DNA from: Sporosarcina luteola
Lineage (GTDB): Bacteria; Bacillota; Bacilli; Bacillales_A; Planococcaceae
NCBI RefSeq assembly: GCF_023715535.1
Contig: NZ_JAMBOI010000004.1
Coordinates: 62,001-126,000, forward strand
DNA: 64,000 nt
Direction: 5' to 3'
Shown: positions 37,059-47,648 of the stretch, in pieces
Numbering within the stretch: position 1 is the stretch's first letter
Layout of the letters: every line of letters starts with the position of its first letter
Translations under genes and position numbers: made by a program
The notes under the pieces: generated by a model
The model's database searches: none
What the model saw: the letters and a program-made list of their open reading frames with translations, nothing else
What the model was told of the DNA's origin: nothing

Positions 37059-39512
37059 ATGGCTGAGGGAAAAGGGAATAATGAAGCGGTTTTCATCGTT
37101 GGACGGCCTGTCGTCACTATTTTCCACAATCCTGATAATCTTTTTTCCATTGTGAAAATGAAAATAACTAAAACGAATAGCGGCTATGAGGATAAGGAAA
37201 TTGTCATTAAAGGGAATTTCCCTCCATTGGCGAATGAGGATGACTACAGACTTACGGGCAGGCTCGTCAATCATGCGACATACGGAAAGCAGTTCGATGT
37301 CCATACGTTTACGAAAGAATTGCCTGAAACCGAAACGGGAATCGTACATTACTTATCCGGTGATCTATTTCCGGGAATCGGAAGGAAAACTGCCGACACC
37401 ATCGTAAAAACGTTGGGCAAAGACGCTATCAAACAGATTTTGGAGAACCCCTCAGTGCTTGATCGCGTTCCAAAGCTTTCGGAAGATAGGAAAGAGACCC
37501 TTGTCACAGTACTTCAGGAAAATCTCGGGTTGGAACGAAGCATGGTGCAATTGAATGAGTGGGGATTCGGTCCCCAGCTTTCGATGCGGATCTATCAGAC
37601 CTATCGTGAAGAAGTCATCGAACTGTTGAAAGAGAATCCGTACAGGCTGATCGAGGACGTAGAGGGAGTGGGATTCCAACGCGCGGATGAATTGGGAAGA
37701 CATTTGGGGCTTACAGGCAAACATCCTTCCCGGGTGAAAGCCGCAATCCTCCATACGATGAACCAAGGAGTCCAGTCTGCTGGTCATGTCTATTTAGAGG
37801 CGGAGTCGGTTTTGCCCGAAGTGAAGCGGCTATTGGAATCAAGCCAAACGGAAGAAGTGCCATTCGACCAAATTTCCAGATGCATCATGGAATTGGTTGA
37901 GGAAAGTAAGCTGTGCGGCGAAGGCAGAAAGCTATATATCCCTTCACTCTATTTTTCGGAAATCGGCATTGCCTCCAAAATGGAACGGATCATGGAAAAT
38001 GACCTTTCCGACAAGTTCCCGGTTTCTGAAATCCGCAAGGCGATCGGTGAAGCGGAGGAAAGGCTCGGCGTCAATTATGCAGAAACCCAAGTGTCGGCAA
38101 TCGAGAAGGCGCTCCATTCACCTGCCATGATTTTGACCGGGGGACCCGGAACGGGGAAAACGACCGTCATACGCGGGTTAGTAGAAGTGTATGCCGAGCT
38201 CCATGGCCTTTCACTCGACCCTAAATACTATGTTGAAAAAGAAGAGACCTTTCCAATCGTTTTAGCGGCTCCAACAGGGCGGGCCGCGAAGAGGATGTCT
38301 GAATCGACAGGGCTGCCTGCAATGACTATCCACAGGCTTCTAGGCTTCAATGGACAGGAAAAAGATGACGCGGTCGGCAGGGAAGTGGAAGGGCGGCTCA
38401 TCATCATCGATGAAATGTCCATGGTTGACACATGGCTCGCCCATCAGCTCCTGAAAGCGCTACATGACGAAATCCAAGTCCTATTCGTCGGAGACCAAGA
38501 CCAACTTCCGCCTGTCGGTCCAGGTCAAGTGTTAAAGGACATGCTTGATTCGGGAAAGATCCCAGTCGTAGAGTTGACCGAAATTTATCGACAAAGTGCA
38601 GGGTCGACAATCATCGAGATGGCTCATATGATTAAAAATGCAAAATGGACTGATGACGTCACTCGAAAAACAACGGATCGGTCTTTTATCAAGGCAAGTG
38701 GGGACCAAATACTAGAGGTCGTGGAACAGGTCGTGAAAAACGCCGTTTCGAAAGGCCATCACATTAAAAACATCCAAGTATTGGCGCCTATGTATAAAGG
38801 GCCTGCCGGCATTGATGGATTGAATAAGATGATACAACAGATGGTCAATCCGCCGGGACCCGACAGAAAAGAAGTCGCCTTTGGGGATGTCGTCTATCGA
38901 ATCGGCGACAAAGTGCTGCAACTTGTCAATCAGCCAGAAAGCAATGTATTCAACGGAGATATGGGCGAAGTCATCTCCATTATCAAGGCAAAAGAAACTG
39001 TCGATAAAAAGGAAATGCTGATCGTTTCCTATGACGGCATCGAAGTTGAATATGAGCGAAATGACTTAAATCAAATTACGCTCGCCTACTGCTGCTCCAT
39101 CCATAAGTCGCAAGGAAGTGAATTTCCGATTGTCGTCATGCCGATTGTACGAGGTTACAGGAAAATGCTCCGGAGAAATCTTTTGTATACGGGAATTACG
39201 AGAGCCAAGAACTTCCTGATTCTTTGCGGCGAGCCGGAAGAATTTAAAATTGGCATTAACCGGACAGATGAACTTGAACGGCAGACGACATTGAAAGACC
39301 GCTTGCGCAAGGAATCCACCGTCGAAATACAGGAAGAAAAAGCGCAAGTCCCACTAAGCCGGGAACAACAAGACGAACCTATTGAAACCTCTGACGAGAT
39401 GCCTCAAAGCCAGAAAGAGTATCGGCTGACGATGGAGACGATCCTTGGAATCGACCCGATGATCGGGATGCAAGGTGTCACCCCTTATGACTTTTCGGAG
39501 GCGATGGATTGA
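37059..39512 (+). CDS. recD2: RecD2-type SF1 DNA helicase
   Basis: 5'-3' helicase without RecBC partners (YrrC family), involved in replication-fork maintenance. 817 residues. The N-terminal half has helix-hairpin-helix repeats (FPGIGRKTADTIV, EGVGFQRADELG). Helicase motifs follow: Walker A GGPGTGKTT near 361, APTGRAAKRM (Ia), IIDEMSMVD (II), GDQDQLPPVGPGQVL (III), and near the C-terminus SIHKSQGSEFP and YTGITRAK. ATG 37059 is six bases after AGGCGGTGA-type site. Its stop codon overlaps the alaS promoter. Confidence 0.95.
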   Translation: MAEGKGNNEAVFIVGRPVVTIFHNPDNLFSIVKMKITKTNSGYEDKEIVIKGNFPPLANEDDYRLTGRLVNHATYGKQFDVHTFTKELPETETGIVHYLSGDLFPGIGRKTADTIVKTLGKDAIKQILENPSVLDRVPKLSEDRKETLVTVLQENLGLERSMVQLNEWGFGPQLSMRIYQTYREEVIELLKENPYRLIEDVEGVGFQRADELGRHLGLTGKHPSRVKAAILHTMNQGVQSAGHVYLEAESVLPEVKRLLESSQTEEVPFDQISRCIMELVEESKLCGEGRKLYIPSLYFSEIGIASKMERIMENDLSDKFPVSEIRKAIGEAEERLGVNYAETQVSAIEKALHSPAMILTGGPGTGKTTVIRGLVEVYAELHGLSLDPKYYVEKEETFPIVLAAPTGRAAKRMSESTGLPAMTIHRLLGFNGQEKDDAVGREVEGRLIIIDEMSMVDTWLAHQLLKALHDEIQVLFVGDQDQLPPVGPGQVLKDMLDSGKIPVVELTEIYRQSAGSTIIEMAHMIKNAKWTDDVTRKTTDRSFIKASGDQILEVVEQVVKNAVSKGHHIKNIQVLAPMYKGPAGIDGLNKMIQQMVNPPGPDRKEVAFGDVVYRIGDKVLQLVNQPESNVFNGDMGEVISIIKAKETVDKKEMLIVSYDGIEVEYERNDLNQITLAYCCSIHKSQGSEFPIVVMPIVRGYRKMLRRNLLYTGITRAKNFLILCGEPEEFKIGINRTDELERQTTLKDRLRKESTVEIQEEKAQVPLSREQQDEPIETSDEMPQSQKEYRLTMETILGIDPMIGMQGVTPYDFSEAMD

Positions 39513-39537
39513 CACGGGAGCGGCAATTCCTTATAAT
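39509..39537 (+). promoter_or_regulatory. Consensus sigma-A promoter of the alaS T-box transcript
   Basis: TTGACA (39509-39514), 17 bases, TATAAT (39532-39537): a perfect consensus promoter whose -35 contains the recD2 stop codon. Confidence 0.92.
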
Positions 39538-39543
39538 CCAAAG

Positions 39544-39773
39544 TATCATAGAAAAACCGATGACGGAGAAAGTACGCTTACCGCCATGCTCAGAAAGGAA
39601 TCCCAAGGCTGCAAGGATTCCCATGGCCGTTTGACGGAAAGCTACTCCTGAGAGCAACTAACACTTGCCGTTAGCCGCGTTAAGGCTTCTTGAGATACCG
39701 GCTTTCCGCCGGTAAATTAGGGTGGTACCACGAAAAATCTTCGTCCCTTGTACAGGGGCGGGGATTTTTTTAT
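39544..39773 (+). promoter_or_regulatory. T-box riboswitch upstream of alaS
   Basis: Leader with T-box sequence AGGGTGGTACCACG (39719-39732) and a terminator hairpin (about 39735-39760) followed by seven T. Candidate specifier GCT at 39641-39643, preceded by GACGGAAA and followed by ACTCC, would read alanine tRNA, in agreement with the downstream gene. Stem I starts near 39590 with AGAAAGGAATCC. Confidence 0.93.
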
Positions 39774-39819
39774 TTTCACCTTATTTATTTATTTATTGGA
39801 TTGGCGAGTTCTTTATTTT

Positions 39820-39940
39820 GGATTGAAGCGGAAGCCGGCGACTCCTGCGGGAATAGCACGAGCTGAAAGCCCCGCAGGAACGCAGTGACGAGGAGATTGA
39901 AGCTGTGCCCGCGGAAAGCGTCCGGCTGAAGCGAAAATCC
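39820..39940. repeat. Dispersed palindromic intergenic repeat, copy B
   Basis: Second copy of the 198-324 repeat, 121 bp, inverted ends GGATT (39820-39824) and AATCC (39936-39940). Shared blocks include CCGGCGACTCC, GCGGGAATAGCACGAGC and GTGCCCGCGGAAAGCGTCCG. It lies between the alaS T-box terminator and the alaS ribosome site, so it is transcribed as part of the alaS 5' UTR. Confidence 0.85.
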
Positions 39941-39977
39941 AGGTATGATGGCAACTTGACCATAAGGAGGAATAACA

Positions 39978-42611
39978 ATGAAAAAATTAACAGCATCTGA
40001 AATTAGAAAAATGTTTCTTGATTACTTCAAAGAGCACGGCCATAGCGAAGAACCATCAGCGCCCCTAGTGCCAATCGACGATCCATCACTTCTATGGATC
40101 AACAGCGGCGTCGCGACACTGAAAAAATACTTTGACGGGCGCATCGTCCCAACAAATCCACGAATCGTAAATGCACAAAAGTCCATTCGTACGAATGACA
40201 TCGAAAACGTAGGAAGAACTGCACGCCACCATACATTCTTCGAAATGCTCGGGAACTTCTCAATCGGCGATTACTTCAAAGAAGAAGCGATCATCCGTGC
40301 ATGGGATTTCCTGACGAATGAAAAATGGATCGGCTTCAACCCTGAGTTGCTGTCCGTTACTGTACACCCGGAAGATGACGAAGCATACTCAATTTGGAGA
40401 GACAAAATCGGAATTCCAGAAGAGCGAATCATCCGATTGGAAGGGAACTTCTGGGATATCGGAGAAGGTCCGAGCGGCCCGAACTCAGAAATATTCTACG
40501 ACCGCGGTCCGTCATTCGGCGATGATTTTTCGGATCCGGAATTATATCCAGGCGGCGAAAACGACCGGTACCTGGAGATTTGGAATTTAGTATTCTCCGA
40601 GTTCAACCATAATCCGGACCATACGTATACGCCGCTTCCAAAGAAAAACATCGATACAGGGATGGGGCTTGAGCGGATGGCCTCTGTCATCCAGGAAGTG
40701 CCTACGAACTTTGATACCGATTTGTTCATGCCGATCATCCATTCCGTGGAAAAAGTGTCCGGCGAAGCGTACGGAAAAGATGATGTGAAGGACACGGCAT
40801 TCAAAGTGATCGCGGACCATGTCCGGACGGTTGCGTTCGCAATCGGCGACGGCGCATTACCGTCCAATGAAGGAAGAGGATATGTCCTCAGAAGACTATT
40901 ACGTCGCGCTGTGCGCTTCGCAAAACAATTAGGCATCAATAAGCCATTCATGTATGAACTCGTCCCTGTCGTCGGGGAAGTGATGCAAGACTTCTACCCG
41001 CAGGTCAAAGATAAAGAAGCTTTCATCATGAAGGTCATTAAAAATGAAGAAAATCGTTTCCATGAAACGTTGAATGAAGGAATAGCGATTTTGACTGGTG
41101 TCATTGATAAAGCGAAGGCGGCTGGAAATCCGGTCGTATCTGGCGCAGATGCATTCAAGCTATATGATACGTACGGTTTTCCATTTGAGCTGACAGAGGA
41201 ATTTGCGGAGGAGGCGGGGGTTACCGTCGATCGTGCTGGATTCGATGAAGAAATGGATAACCAACGGAAACGCGCCAGAGCTGCGCGAAATGACGTAGAT
41301 TCAATGCATGTTCAATCGGAAGTGCTTGGCAACATTCATGCAAAAAGCGAATTCATCGGATATGATCAACTGTCCTGCGAGACACGGATCGTTGCCCTAT
41401 TGCATAATGGCGAATTGATTGCACACGCTTCTGAAGGCGATGAAATCCAGTTCATTCTTGATCGCACACCTTTCTACGCGGAAAGCGGCGGGCAGATCGC
41501 CGATAAAGGAACTGTCTCGAGCGATACATTCATCGTTGATGTGAAAGATGTCAAAAAGGCTCCGAACGGTCAACACTTGCATACTGCGGTTGTTCGTTCA
41601 GGAGAAATTGCTGACAACGCGGAAGTATTGGCTGAGGTAGATGCGGAATCTCGTAAATTAACCATTAAAAACCATACAGCTACACATCTGCTTCATCAGG
41701 CGTTGAAAACTGTTCTTGGTGAGCATGTCAACCAGGCTGGCTCTTATGTCGGTCCAGACCGTCTCCGTTTTGACTTCTCCCACTTCGGACAGGTGACGAA
41801 GGAAGAACTGGAACAAATCGAAGAAATCGTTAACGCGAAGATTTGGGCCGATATTCCTGTCCAGATCGAACAGAAACCGATTAAAGAAGCAAAAGAGATG
41901 GGTGCTATGGCGCTATTCGGTGAGAAATATGGAGACATCGTCCGCGTCGTTTCAGTCGGGGATTACTCCATTGAATTATGCGGTGGATGCCATGTGCCAG
42001 CAACGTCAACAATCGGACTCTTTAAGGTCGAATCGGAAGGCGGCATCGGAGCAGGGACTAGAAGGATTGAAGCGGTCACGGGTCAAGAGGCATATCATTC
42101 CTTTAAAAAGGAAGAGGCGCTTCTTACGGAAGCTGCTGCATTATTGAAATCTAATCCGAAAGATGTTGTTACAAAAGTCGGCTCATTCCTGTCGGAAATG
42201 AAAGAGCTTCAACGGGATAATGAATCGCTTTCGGCGAAGCTTGGGAACAGTCAACTTACAGACATTCTAGCAACTGCGCAACAGATTGACGATGTGACAG
42301 TGCTTTCGGCAAGGGTCGATGTAAAAGACAATAATGCTCTGCGTCAAATGATTGATGAATTGAAGCAGAAAGTAAGCAAAGGTGTAATTATCCTCGGGGC
42401 TGCAGCTGATGGGAAAGTTCTACTGGCAGCAGGAGTGACGGAAGATTTGAAAAACGGGAACTTCCATGCAGGGAAAATCGTCAATCATGTAGCATCTCTT
42501 TGTGGTGGTAAAGGCGGAGGCCGTCCGGACATGGCGATGGCAGGTGCGAAGGATGCTTCTAAACTTGATGAAGCACTTCATTCCGTGTATGATTATGTCA
42601 AATCCGTTTAA
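39978..42611 (+). CDS. alaS: Alanyl-tRNA synthetase
   Basis: 877 residues, standard length. Class II catalytic core at the N-terminus ([20 protein letters not shown]), tRNA-recognition helices, editing domain with [11 protein letters not shown] (about 564) and the zinc-site CGGCHVPAT (about 668), and a C-terminal DHHA1 domain ending in [12 protein letters not shown]. Start after AAGGAGG at 39964-39970. Controlled by the T-box; the mRNA also carries repeat copy B. Confidence 0.98.
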   Translation: MKKLTASEIRKMFLDYFKEHGHSEEPSAPLVPIDDPSLLWINSGVATLKKYFDGRIVPTNPRIVNAQKSIRTNDIENVGRTARHHTFFEMLGNFSIGDYFKEEAIIRAWDFLTNEKWIGFNPELLSVTVHPEDDEAYSIWRDKIGIPEERIIRLEGNFWDIGEGPSGPNSEIFYDRGPSFGDDFSDPELYPGGENDRYLEIWNLVFSEFNHNPDHTYTPLPKKNIDTGMGLERMASVIQEVPTNFDTDLFMPIIHSVEKVSGEAYGKDDVKDTAFKVIADHVRTVAFAIGDGALPSNEGRGYVLRRLLRRAVRFAKQLGINKPFMYELVPVVGEVMQDFYPQVKDKEAFIMKVIKNEENRFHETLNEGIAILTGVIDKAKAAGNPVVSGADAFKLYDTYGFPFELTEEFAEEAGVTVDRAGFDEEMDNQRKRARAARNDVDSMHVQSEVLGNIHAKSEFIGYDQLSCETRIVALLHNGELIAHASEGDEIQFILDRTPFYAESGGQIADKGTVSSDTFIVDVKDVKKAPNGQHLHTAVVRSGEIADNAEVLAEVDAESRKLTIKNHTATHLLHQALKTVLGEHVNQAGSYVGPDRLRFDFSHFGQVTKEELEQIEEIVNAKIWADIPVQIEQKPIKEAKEMGAMALFGEKYGDIVRVVSVGDYSIELCGGCHVPATSTIGLFKVESEGGIGAGTRRIEAVTGQEAYHSFKKEEALLTEAAALLKSNPKDVVTKVGSFLSEMKELQRDNESLSAKLGNSQLTDILATAQQIDDVTVLSARVDVKDNNALRQMIDELKQKVSKGVIILGAAADGKVLLAAGVTEDLKNGNFHAGKIVNHVASLCGGKGGGRPDMAMAGAKDASKLDEALHSVYDYVKSV

Positions 42612-42692
42612 GTGGAAATGGAAGTCGGGTATAGAGTTAGTGGGAAAGGTATCCGATTTGCTAACGGACGATTGGAAAGCGGGGTGTCGACT

Positions 42693-42965
42693 ATGAATTC
42701 ATACGACAAGACGATGAAATTCAACTTTCCTGAAGAATCGATGGAGCAGGAAGTGAAGCAGGTCATGCTCCATGTGCACAAAGCACTGGAAGACAAGGGC
42801 TACAATCCCATCAACCAAATTGTCGGTTACCTCTTATCGGGCGACCCGGCTTACATCCCTCGCCATTATGAGGCGCGTAACCTCATAAGGAAATTGGAGA
42901 GGGACGAGATTCTCGAGGAATTGGTTAAGTTTTACATCCGTGAAAACGGGGGTCAGACGAATTGA
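42693..42965 (+). CDS. ireB: IreB-family regulatory phosphoprotein (UPF0297, YrzL)
   Basis: 90 residues, starting [15 protein letters not shown], with conserved [18 protein letters not shown]. Homologues are substrates of the Ser/Thr kinase PrkC/IreK and affect antimicrobial resistance in Enterococcus. Start preceded by a G-rich site; the frame remains open back to alaS but without support. Overlaps ruvX by four bases. alaS-ireB-ruvX-yrzB is a conserved order in Firmicutes. Confidence 0.93.
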   Translation: MNSYDKTMKFNFPEESMEQEVKQVMLHVHKALEDKGYNPINQIVGYLLSGDPAYIPRHYEARNLIRKLERDEILEELVKFYIRENGGQTN

Positions 42966-43381
42966 GGGTAATGGGATTGGACGTCGGTTCCAAAACGGTC
43001 GGGATTGCAATCAGCGATGCTCTTGGGTGGACAGCCCAAGGCATCGAAACGATTAAAATCGATGAAAGCGCCGGCCAATTTGGCATGTCCAGAATTCAAG
43101 AGCTTGTAGCAGAATATACGGTCACCTCTTTCGTAGTCGGATTTCCGAAAAACATGAACAACTCAGTAGGTCCGAGAGGGGAAGCATCCGAAAGGTTCGC
43201 TGAAATGTTGGAAGAGGCGTATGGTTTTCCTGTCATCCTTTGGGATGAGCGATTGACGACGATGGCAGCGGAACGCATGTTGATCGATGCCGATGTCAGC
43301 AGGAAAAAAAGAAAGACTGTCATCGATAAGATGGCGGCAGTCATGATACTCCAAGGGTATCTTGATTCAAAAAACAGATGA
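42962..43381 (+). CDS. ruvX: Putative pre-16S rRNA nuclease / Holliday junction resolvase YqgF
   Basis: RNase H-fold protein (YrrK) of 139 residues. Conserved [15 protein letters not shown] (first acidic residue), [15 protein letters not shown] and [14 protein letters not shown]. coli YqgF acts in 16S rRNA 5'-end maturation. TTG start overlapping the ireB stop. Confidence 0.94.
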   Translation: MRVMGLDVGSKTVGIAISDALGWTAQGIETIKIDESAGQFGMSRIQELVAEYTVTSFVVGFPKNMNNSVGPRGEASERFAEMLEEAYGFPVILWDERLTTMAAERMLIDADVSRKKRKTVIDKMAAVMILQGYLDSKNR

Positions 43382-43391
43382 GGTGATTGTA

Positions 43392-43685
43392 ATGGAACAT
43401 GGACAAGAAACAATGACAGTCGTAGACGAGCACGGTGTGGAGCATGTATGTGAGGTGATTTTCACATTCGAATCAGAGGATTTCGGGAAGTCATACGTCC
43501 TTTATCATATTTTAGGCGAAGATGAAGTGGGCGATGATGAAGAAGTGGAGATTCATGCATCGGCGTTCATCCCATCGGAAGACAACGAAGACGGCGAGCT
43601 ATTGCCGATTGAGACTGAAGAAGAATGGGACATGATCGAGGAAATGTTGAACACATTCCTTGAAGAAGAAGAGGACGAAGAATAA
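43392..43685 (+). CDS. yrzB: DUF1292 acidic protein YrzB
   Basis: 97 residues, strongly acidic, ending in a Glu/Asp run; contains the family core [16 protein letters not shown]. Function unknown. Start behind GAGGTGAT; follows ruvX by ten bases and precedes a terminator. Confidence 0.9.
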   Translation: MEHGQETMTVVDEHGVEHVCEVIFTFESEDFGKSYVLYHILGEDEVGDDEEVEIHASAFIPSEDNEDGELLPIETEEEWDMIEEMLNTFLEEEEDEE

Positions 43686-43703
43686 TCCATATTGTGCACG
43701 GAC

Positions 43704-43733
43704 GACGGAATGGTGCAGGCCATTCCGTCTTTT
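43704..43733 (+). terminator. Terminator after yrzB
   Basis: GACGGAATGG (43704-43713) pairs with CCATTCCGTC (43720-43729), followed by four T. Confidence 0.85.
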
Positions 43734-43788
43734 CACTGCAATGGAACTTTTTTTAGATAGTATTTTGTTCGAATAGAGGTGATGGTGG

Positions 43789-44907
43789 ATGGATAATGGT
43801 TCAAAAAAGGATCAAATGTTCCAAAAGATGATTGAACAGAAAAAAGAAGTAAAGATTGTCAGGCGAATCGTTTTTGTTGTGGCGCTCGTTCTGATAATTG
43901 GCGGCCTGATCGGAGGCCGGGCGGTCTATAAATACATAAGTGAGGCCCTTCAACCGGTCGATCCGAACTCGGAAGAAGTAATTGAAGTGGAAATCCCGAT
44001 CGGTTCGGGCTTATCGTCAATTTCGGAAATGTTGGAAAAAAAGGGGCTCATTAAAGACGCGAAGATCTTTAAATACTACGCGAAATTCAATAATGAATCA
44101 CAATTTCAGGCTGGTTCCTACGGGTTGACAAAATCAATGACATTAGATGAATTGATCGAGAGCTTGAAGACGGGAAAAGTGTATAGGACCCCCGTATTTA
44201 CAATGACGATTCCAGAAGGACTGACATTGGACCAAATTGCAGCAACCGTGCAAAAGCGGATAGGCATACCTGAAAAAGAGTTTTTGGATTATGTCAATGA
44301 CGAACAAACAATTGCCAATCTGATGGGACGATATCCGAACATCCTAACAGAAGAAATATTGAAAGAGGATGTCCGCTATCCGTTGGAAGGGTATTTATTC
44401 CCTGCGACGTATCCATTTTATGAAGAAAAGCCGTCAGTCGAAACGGTTGTGACGACAATGCTGAATGCAACGTCGGACAATATCACACCGTATTTTGCAT
44501 TTTTGGAAAGCAAAGAGAAATCGGTCCATTGGCTGCTCACATTTGCCAGTCTGCTTGAAAGGGAAGCGACTTCAAATACAGATCGCGAAACGATTGCAAG
44601 CGTCTTTTACAATCGGATGGATGAAGGAATGCCATTGCAGACGGATCCTACGGTGCTATATGCATTAGGCAAACATAAGGATCGGGTCCTATTTGAAGAT
44701 CTTAAAATCGAGAATCCGTACAATACGTATGTCCATACAGGCCTTCCGCCAGGTCCGATTGCAAATGCCGGCAGATCTTCGATTGAAGCGGTCGTAGATC
44801 CTTCCTTCACAGACTACTTTTATTTCCTTGCCGACAAGGAAGGGAATAACCATTTTGCGAAGACCTATGATGAGCATTTGGCAAATCGGGCAAAATATAT
44901 TGATTGA
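43789..44907 (+). CDS. mltG: Endolytic murein transglycosylase MltG
   Basis: Membrane-anchored lytic transglycosylase (YrrL) that cuts nascent glycan strands. 372 residues: cytosolic basic N-terminus, one membrane segment (about 22-46), a LysM-like region, then the YceG domain with the catalytic Glu in FASLLEREA followed by RETIASVFYNRM and PYNTYVHTGLPPGPI. Start behind GAGGTGATGG. Followed immediately by trmR. Confidence 0.95.
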   Translation: MDNGSKKDQMFQKMIEQKKEVKIVRRIVFVVALVLIIGGLIGGRAVYKYISEALQPVDPNSEEVIEVEIPIGSGLSSISEMLEKKGLIKDAKIFKYYAKFNNESQFQAGSYGLTKSMTLDELIESLKTGKVYRTPVFTMTIPEGLTLDQIAATVQKRIGIPEKEFLDYVNDEQTIANLMGRYPNILTEEILKEDVRYPLEGYLFPATYPFYEEKPSVETVVTTMLNATSDNITPYFAFLESKEKSVHWLLTFASLLEREATSNTDRETIASVFYNRMDEGMPLQTDPTVLYALGKHKDRVLFEDLKIENPYNTYVHTGLPPGPIANAGRSSIEAVVDPSFTDYFYFLADKEGNNHFAKTYDEHLANRAKYID

Positions 44908-44934
44908 ATGATCCAAAAGATTGGAAGTGCATGT

Positions 44935-45576
44935 ATGAAAGACTTTGAATCCTACATTTCCGGTTTGCGGGAAGAAGACAATCCGTTACTCCGCGAAATG
45001 GAGGAATTCGCCGCAGAACACCGGATTCCGATCATGGATAGTAGCGGAATGGAAACGTTCATCGGCCTGCTTCGAATTCAACGTCCGAAGCGAATACTTG
45101 AAATTGGAAGCGCAATAGGCTATTCTGCTATCCGGATGGTTTCTTCTTTGAAGGAAGCTTCAGTCGTCACGATTGAGCGGGACAAAGAGCGGTATGCATC
45201 CGCCGTGGACTATATTGAGCGAAGCGGCTTCGGAGAGAGGATTACGATCATTGAGGGAGATGCCCTTCTCCTGTCAGATGATATGCTACCTCCAGTATGG
45301 TATGATGCCCTTTTCATCGATGCTGCAAAGGGACAATATAAACGGTTCTTCGAAAAATACTCCGAGTTTGTAGCGAAGGGCGGCATAATTTACTGTGATA
45401 ATATGTTCATGCATGGCGCCGTGATGGTTCCGGATGAAGAGGTGCCGAAGCGGAATCGGACAATGATCCGTAATCTGAAGGAATTCACTTCATGGGTCAT
45501 GAAGCATCCGGATTATGAAACCTCATTGTTGCCGGTTGGTGACGGCATCCTGGTTGCTGTGAAAAAGAGGGACTGA
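44935..45576 (+). CDS. trmR: SAM-dependent tRNA 5-hydroxyuridine methyltransferase TrmR
   Basis: Class I methyltransferase of the YrrM group (213 residues) that in B. subtilis forms 5-methoxyuridine-34 from 5-hydroxyuridine in tRNA. SAM motif I is [23 protein letters not shown] and [11 protein letters not shown] supply metal- and substrate-site residues. Start MKDFESYI behind GGAAGTG; ATG 44908 in frame is less well placed. In B. subtilis yrrN and yrrO, encoding the hydroxylation proteins TrhP1/TrhP2, follow; here udk follows directly. Confidence 0.9.
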   Translation: MKDFESYISGLREEDNPLLREMEEFAAEHRIPIMDSSGMETFIGLLRIQRPKRILEIGSAIGYSAIRMVSSLKEASVVTIERDKERYASAVDYIERSGFGERITIIEGDALLLSDDMLPPVWYDALFIDAAKGQYKRFFEKYSEFVAKGGIIYCDNMFMHGAVMVPDEEVPKRNRTMIRNLKEFTSWVMKHPDYETSLLPVGDGILVAVKKRD

Positions 45577-45608
45577 GCAATAGCCCTGTATTTGTGGGAG
45601 GAAAAGAA

Positions 45609-46247
45609 ATGGATAAAAGAAAACCTCTTGTCATCGGTATAGCCGGTGGTTCGGGATCAGGAAAGACAAGTGTCACTAATCGAATTTATGACGTGTTTAA
45701 GGAACATTCAGTTGTTGTCATAGAACAGGATTTTTATTACAAGGATCAATCCCATCTTAAATTTGAAGATCGATTGTTGACGAACTACGATCATCCGTTA
45801 GCATTTGATACGGATCTGCTCATAGACCATATCGGAAAGCTGCTTAATCGGGAGACAATCGAAAAGCCGGTTTATGATTATGCGCTCCATACAAGATCAG
45901 AACGGAAAATAGCGATTGAGCCGAAAGATGTAATCATCCTTGAAGGAATTCTTGTTTTGGAGGATGAAAGGCTCCGTGATTTGATGGATATTAAACTCTT
46001 TGTCGATACGGACGCGGATCTGCGAATCATTAGACGTCTAATGCGGGACATTAATGAGCGGGGACGCACAATCGAGTCGGTTATTGAACAATACCTCTCC
46101 GTCGTCCGTCCGATGCATAATCAATTCATTGAACCGACGAAACGGTATGCGGATATTATCATTCCCGAAGGCGGTCATAATGAAGTTGCAGTCGATCTGA
46201 TGGTCACGAAAATAAAAACAATTCTTGAATTTGGTACGAACTTGTAA
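45609..46247 (+). CDS. udk: Uridine kinase
   Basis: Phosphorylates uridine and cytidine in nucleoside salvage. 212 residues with P-loop [12 protein letters not shown] and conserved FYYKDQSHL and [11 protein letters not shown]. Start behind GGGAGGAAAAG; an upstream GTG at 45594 lies in the ribosome site. Confidence 0.97.
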   Translation: MDKRKPLVIGIAGGSGSGKTSVTNRIYDVFKEHSVVVIEQDFYYKDQSHLKFEDRLLTNYDHPLAFDTDLLIDHIGKLLNRETIEKPVYDYALHTRSERKIAIEPKDVIILEGILVLEDERLRDLMDIKLFVDTDADLRIIRRLMRDINERGRTIESVIEQYLSVVRPMHNQFIEPTKRYADIIIPEGGHNEVAVDLMVTKIKTILEFGTNL

Positions 46248-46278
46248 TATGATGTAGTCAGAATTCAATATAAATGAG

Positions 46279-46320
46279 CCTATGTCGCATACCTCTCGCA
46301 GGAGCGGCATAGTGTTTTTA
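46279..46320 (+). terminator. Terminator between udk and greA
   Basis: CTATG...ACCT (about 46280-46294) pairs with AGG...CATAG (about 46300-46312), followed by five T. Confidence 0.65.
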
Positions 46321-46348
46321 TGAACAGGAATATGAGGAGTGTTGAATA

Positions 46349-46825
46349 ATGGTATCAGAGAAAAAGTTCCCGATGACTGCGTCGGGTAAGAAGAAATTAG
46401 AAGAAGAGCTGGAGTTTCTAAAAACTGTAAAACGTAAAGAAGTTGTGGAGCGCATCAAAATTGCACGAAGCTACGGCGACCTATCGGAGAACTCGGAGTA
46501 CGATTCTGCAAAGGAAGACCAGGCATTTGTCGAAGGGAAAATCTCTTCACTGGAATCGATGATCCGCAACTCCGTCATCATTACAGAGGATGAAATGAAC
46601 ACTGATGAAGTTCAACTTGGGAAAACGGTTACATTCAAGGAACTTCCTGACGGAGACGAGGAGACATATACAATTGTCGGCTCTGCAGAAGCAAATCCTA
46701 TTGAGGGATTGATTTCCAATGATTCACCTATTGCAAAAGGTTTGATCGGCAAAGGTAAAGGCGATGAAGTGAAAATCACGACTCCTGGAGGAGAAATGTC
46801 GGTCGTTATTGTTGAAATCAAGTGA
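46349..46825 (+). CDS. greA: Transcription elongation factor GreA
   Basis: Rescues backtracked RNA polymerase by stimulating RNA cleavage. 158 residues: N-terminal antiparallel coiled coil with acidic tip ([18 protein letters not shown]) and C-terminal FKBP-like domain ([16 protein letters not shown]). Start after GAGGAG. Confidence 0.98.
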   Translation: MVSEKKFPMTASGKKKLEEELEFLKTVKRKEVVERIKIARSYGDLSENSEYDSAKEDQAFVEGKISSLESMIRNSVIITEDEMNTDEVQLGKTVTFKELPDGDEETYTIVGSAEANPIEGLISNDSPIAKGLIGKGKGDEVKITTPGGEMSVVIVEIK

Positions 46826-46829
46826 CCTG

Positions 46830-46862
46830 GAATGGCCGCCTTCAAATGAGGGCGGCCATTCA
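46830..46862 (+). terminator. Hairpin after greA
   Basis: GAATGGCCGCC (46830-46840) pairs with GGCGGCCATTC (46851-46861). The stem is strong but there is no T-run, so termination may be partial. Confidence 0.6.
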
Positions 46863-46890
46863 ACATTAACGCTAATAGGGGGAAGGTTAT

Positions 46891-47616
46891 ATGAAAGGGA
46901 ATGAACCCAGATTCTCGCGTGTCAATCGCAAGAAAATGCGCAATCGCAGCAATCGGCTATTAAATAGTATGATCGGGCTTGTCATCTTACTGATTCTCAT
47001 TGTAGGTGCTTCCATCATAACTGGGAATAAAGATGATGAAGGAAAAGAGATCGCCTCTGAAGAAAAGGTGCTCGATGAAGCTGGTTCATCCAACGATGAG
47101 ACACAAAAGGAAGAAAATGATTCTATCTCCGATTCAGAAGATGAAGAGGGAGCGGATGGACATAGTGATACGGAAGGTGACGATTCGGAAGAGTCTTCAG
47201 CACCTAGCAAAGAAGCGGAAGGAACTGCCGACAGCGAGGACGGTGCTAAGGATGAAGAGGGAACAGGTATGGTGACAATCGTTCCGGGTACTGATGAAAT
47301 CATTAAGGAAACTATCACCAATCCGGCATGGAAGCCGATCGGCACAGACCAATCAGGTGAGCATATTTCACAATATGAAGCAAATTCTATAGATTATATC
47401 GAAAAGAAAAAAGCTATTGCCTACGCGACTGGCTTCTCTGAAGATGAATTATTCTATAAGAGGGTTAAAAATGGCGGCGGACCACAAAAATCAATCGGAA
47501 TCGTTACGACGAAGGATGGATCTAAAATATTCCGCGTTTATATCGAGTGGATTGATGGGGAAGGCTGGAAGCCGGTTAGCATGGACGTTTTAAGAACATT
47601 GGATTTTGATTATTGA
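46891..47616 (+). CDS. yrrS: DUF1510 membrane protein YrrS
   Basis: 241 residues: basic N-terminus, one membrane segment (MIGLVILLILIVGASIITG), about 80 residues of very acidic Ser/Glu/Asp-rich low-complexity linker, and a conserved C-terminal DUF1510 domain (HISQYEANSIDYIEKKKAI). Function unknown; in B. subtilis it is encoded beside pbpI, which is missing here. Start behind AGGGGGAAGG. Confidence 0.88.
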   Translation: MKGNEPRFSRVNRKKMRNRSNRLLNSMIGLVILLILIVGASIITGNKDDEGKEIASEEKVLDEAGSSNDETQKEENDSISDSEDEEGADGHSDTEGDDSEESSAPSKEAEGTADSEDGAKDEEGTGMVTIVPGTDEIIKETITNPAWKPIGTDQSGEHISQYEANSIDYIEKKKAIAYATGFSEDELFYKRVKNGGGPQKSIGIVTTKDGSKIFRVYIEWIDGEGWKPVSMDVLRTLDFDY

Positions 47617-47648
47617 ACAGCAAAGGATAGTCAACAGGAGGATTAGTA

